Of a DNA stretch of 64,000 nt, positions 62,346 through 64,000 are shown piece by piece (position 1 is the stretch's first letter; every line of letters starts with the position of its first letter). The notes under the pieces are model-generated. The model ran no database searches. It had not been told where the DNA came from and saw only the letters and a program-made list of their open reading frames with translations. The stretch is from the NCBI GenBank assembly GCA_050257395.1, contig JBLMWU010000161.1, positions 7,681-71,680 on the forward strand, written 5' to 3'. Origin of the DNA: JAIRTY01 sp050257395. GTDB taxonomy: Bacteria > Actinomycetota > Actinomycetes > Streptosporangiales > Streptosporangiaceae. Both the position numbers and the translations under genes were made by a program.

Positions 62346-63071
62346 TCACGGGCAGACGCGGCCGTTGCGCCCGAACGCGGCGTGGGTGAGCGGCATCAGC
62401 CGGGCCCACGCGGCCTCCATCTGCTCGGCCACCAGCTCGATCTCCCGCTGCGGCGAGGACGGGTACGCGGCGTCCGGGTGCCGGGTCCGCAGCGCCAGGA
62501 AGTTCATCAGCGCGCGGGCGTTGCAGGTCGCGTACATCGACGAGTAGAGCCCGACCGGCAGCACCGTCCGGGCCACCTCCCGGGCGACCCCCGCCGCCAG
62601 CATCCGCAGGTAGGCCGCGTACGCCTGCTGGCAGGCGGCCCGGGTAGCCTCGGTCACCAGAGCGTGCTGCTCCGCCGTGCCCGCAGTGAACTCGTATGCC
62701 CCGGGCTTGCCGGTCTGCACCAGCGGCCGGGCGGGGCCGGGCAGGTAGAACACGGGCGCCAGGGTGCGGTACCGCCCACTCTCCTCGTTGTAGCTGAACG
62801 TGCGGTGCCGCATGAACTCGCGGAACACGAAGATCGGCGCCTGCACGTAAAAGGTCATCGTGGAGTGCTCAAACGGTGTGCCGTGCCGGTCGCGCATGAG
62901 GAAGTTGATCAGCCCGGCGGACCGTTCCGGCTCCGCGCTGATCTCCGCCAGCGACTGCTCGCCCTGCGTCGAGACCCGGGCGGCCCAGATCACGTCCGCG
63001 TCGCCGGCGGAATGCTTGATCAGCTCCACGGTCACGTCGCTGCGGAACACGGCCTCCGCTGGCTCCCCCAC
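62346..63071 (-). CDS. thyX: FAD-dependent thymidylate synthase ThyX
   Basis: 241 residues from a GTG at 63071, seven bases after GGGAGG; an ORF extending to 63134 lacks a ribosome site. The ThyX motif RHRTFSYNEESGRY (88-101) is perfect, and TPFEHSTMTFYVQAPIFVFREF precedes it. It makes dTMP from dUMP using FADH2 and methylene-tetrahydrofolate. In Streptomyces it lies next to dapA; here it is about 47 kb away. Confidence 0.96.
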   Translation of the reverse strand: MGEPAEAVFRSDVTVELIKHSAGDADVIWAARVSTQGEQSLAEISAEPERSAGLINFLMRDRHGTPFEHSTMTFYVQAPIFVFREFMRHRTFSYNEESGRYRTLAPVFYLPGPARPLVQTGKPGAYEFTAGTAEQHALVTEATRAACQQAYAAYLRMLAAGVAREVARTVLPVGLYSSMYATCNARALMNFLALRTRHPDAAYPSSPQREIELVAEQMEAAWARLMPLTHAAFGRNGRVCP

Positions 63072-63123
63072 CGCGCCACCTCCCCGTCTCGCCTGGTCGC
63101 CAGGCTCCCATAGGCTGTGGGGC

Positions 63124-63222
63124 ATGAGCAGCACCGTGGACTATGTGCTGGCAGGGATCCTGCTGGTGTTCATCATCGTGGTGCTGCTCATGCTGCGCCG
63201 GGCCGAACGCCGCCGCCGGTAG
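63124..63222 (+). CDS. Small single-TM protein
   Basis: 32 residues (MSSTVDYVLAGILLVFII, then VVLLMLRRAERRRR). One membrane helix with a basic end, fitting a positive-inside tail. It diverges from thyX, its start being 52 bp from the thyX start. The ribosome site is weak. Small proteins like this are often missed; real status uncertain. Confidence 0.5.
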   Translation: MSSTVDYVLAGILLVFIIVVLLMLRRAERRRR

Positions 63223-63224
63223 CT

Positions 63225-63947
63225 TCAGGTCCTTTCCCGGCTGAACGGGGGCAGCCCGGGGTCGGGCCCGTTTCGCCGGGTCAGCTGCCCGACGGGCGCG
63301 ATGACATGGTCGCGGCCACGGCACCACCACACCGCCCGGCCCTCCCGGACGCGGGCGTTCCCGCCCAGGCTGTGCTCCGGGCAGACCGGCCACACCGCCC
63401 AGACCGTATCCATGATCGCGTCCTGCAGGTCGTCCGCGACCGCTGCCAGCGCGGCCACCGGGTCGCGGGCCGTCTCCGGGCCGATCCCGCCGCCACTGCC
63501 ATAGCAGCCGCGGAACTCGGTATAGGCGTGGCCGTTACAGTCCTTGACCGACAGCGTGACCGGGCCGGTGAGCCCCGTGGCCGCTACGTCCGCGCGGAGC
63601 ACCTCCAGCGCCTGCTCCAGCGTGGCCAGCAGCCCCGGCTCCAGCGCCCACAGGCCGAACCCGGCCGCCGCCAGCAGCCCTCGCGCCAGCCCGGCGATCC
63701 GCTCCGGATCGGTGCCAGCGGCCGCCGCCTCGCCCAGCTCGCGCACGAGCGGAGTCTGTTCCCCTTCCTCCTCCAGGAACGCGGCCAGCACGAAGGCGTC
63801 CTCCGGGTCCAGCGAGCCGGCGAGCACGCCCGCGAGCACCCGGCCCGCGAGCCGGTCAAACTCGGCGTTGCTCTCCGCAATGGAACGGGCGCGCGGGTCG
63901 CTGTGATACACCCGCCGCTGCGGCCCGCCTGTCATGGCTCTCATCAT
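63225..63947 (-). CDS. Unknown helical protein with a Cys/His-rich C-terminus
   Basis: About 240 residues; ATG at 63947 or an in-frame ATG at 63935. Several amphipathic helices (DRLAGRVLAGVLAGSLDPEDAFVL-type, GLLATLEQALEVL) precede LSVKDCNGHAYTEFRGCYG and VWPVCPEHSLGG ... VWWCRGRDHVIAPVG. The Cys and His residues could hold zinc. I do not recognise the family. Convergent with the small protein with 2 bp between. Confidence 0.7.
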   Translation of the reverse strand: MMRAMTGGPQRRVYHSDPRARSIAESNAEFDRLAGRVLAGVLAGSLDPEDAFVLAAFLEEEGEQTPLVRELGEAAAAGTDPERIAGLARGLLAAAGFGLWALEPGLLATLEQALEVLRADVAATGLTGPVTLSVKDCNGHAYTEFRGCYGSGGGIGPETARDPVAALAAVADDLQDAIMDTVWAVWPVCPEHSLGGNARVREGRAVWWCRGRDHVIAPVGQLTRRNGPDPGLPPFSRERT

Positions 63948-64000
63948 GGCGCCGGTCCTGCCGTAACGGGACAAATAACTCGTCCCGGCTGCGGGTGCTG

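Overview
The window is very GC-rich, coding-dense DNA, and the best fit is a chromosomal segment of a filamentous, probably sporulating actinomycete. The pointers are: frequent GTG starts, near-total G/C at third codon positions, many GTGA or ATGA start-stop overlaps, a mycothiol-type DinB enzyme, a pair of DynA/DynB-like dynamins, an NsdA-like regulator, and the conserved order dapA - rnj - (GNAT) - ftsK - RodZ-like - rimO - pgsA - cinA - clgR. I do not name a species.

Layout. 1-3.9 kb: a DrrAB-type exporter (permease cut by the window edge) diverging from a MarR regulator, then a cytochrome P450 diverging from an Rrf2 regulator. 3.9-15.4 kb: the core minus-strand block, clgR back to dapA, interrupted by one plus-strand PhnZ-like HD protein. 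15.5-24.8 kb: a diiron protein with a duplicated-domain protein, a cobalamin riboswitch with btuFCD, an acyl-CoA dehydrogenase, a NiCoT nickel/cobalt permease behind a Nur-like box, and an HNH protein. 24.9-34 kb: an S9 peptidase with a read-through tail, an NsdA-like regulator, MscS with a truncated haemoglobin, EttA and a diguanylate cyclase.

34.1-35.9 kb is a relic IS605-type element: an intact TnpB, a decayed TnpA, a recognisable right end with a predicted guide-RNA junction, and a truncated gene abutting it. 35.9-46.5 kb: an Ssb-like protein, a cytosolic HtrA-like protease, two tandem dynamins, an epimerase / GT2 / GtrA cell-envelope sugar set, and a DUF1906 secreted protein. 46.7-50.6 kb: a DnaE2 mutagenesis operon under a near-perfect LexA box but without a local imuB. 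50.6-57.2 kb: TetR, an unknown protein, glyA, a second YidC-like insertase with DUF6412, a serine hydrolase, two gene relics (a PhyH-type dioxygenase and a GH39 glycosidase) and tRNA-Arg(TCT). 57.2-64 kb: small metabolic genes, DUF1707-FHA, SMP-30, thyX and an unrecognised protein.

Metal and cofactor handling recurs: the B12 riboswitch drives B12 uptake, the Nur box controls Ni/Co uptake, and several metal oxygenases are present (P450, the PhnZ-like HD protein, the R2-like diiron protein). Stress control is also visible through ClgR, LexA, EttA and MscS. The least expected items are the TnpB relic with a readable guide junction, the PhnZ-like protein coupled to a micro-ORF, the diiron/duplicated-domain operon beside the B12 riboswitch, and a drug-exporter ATPase with lysine in place of its catalytic glutamate. 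All family assignments were made by reading motifs; no database search was possible.
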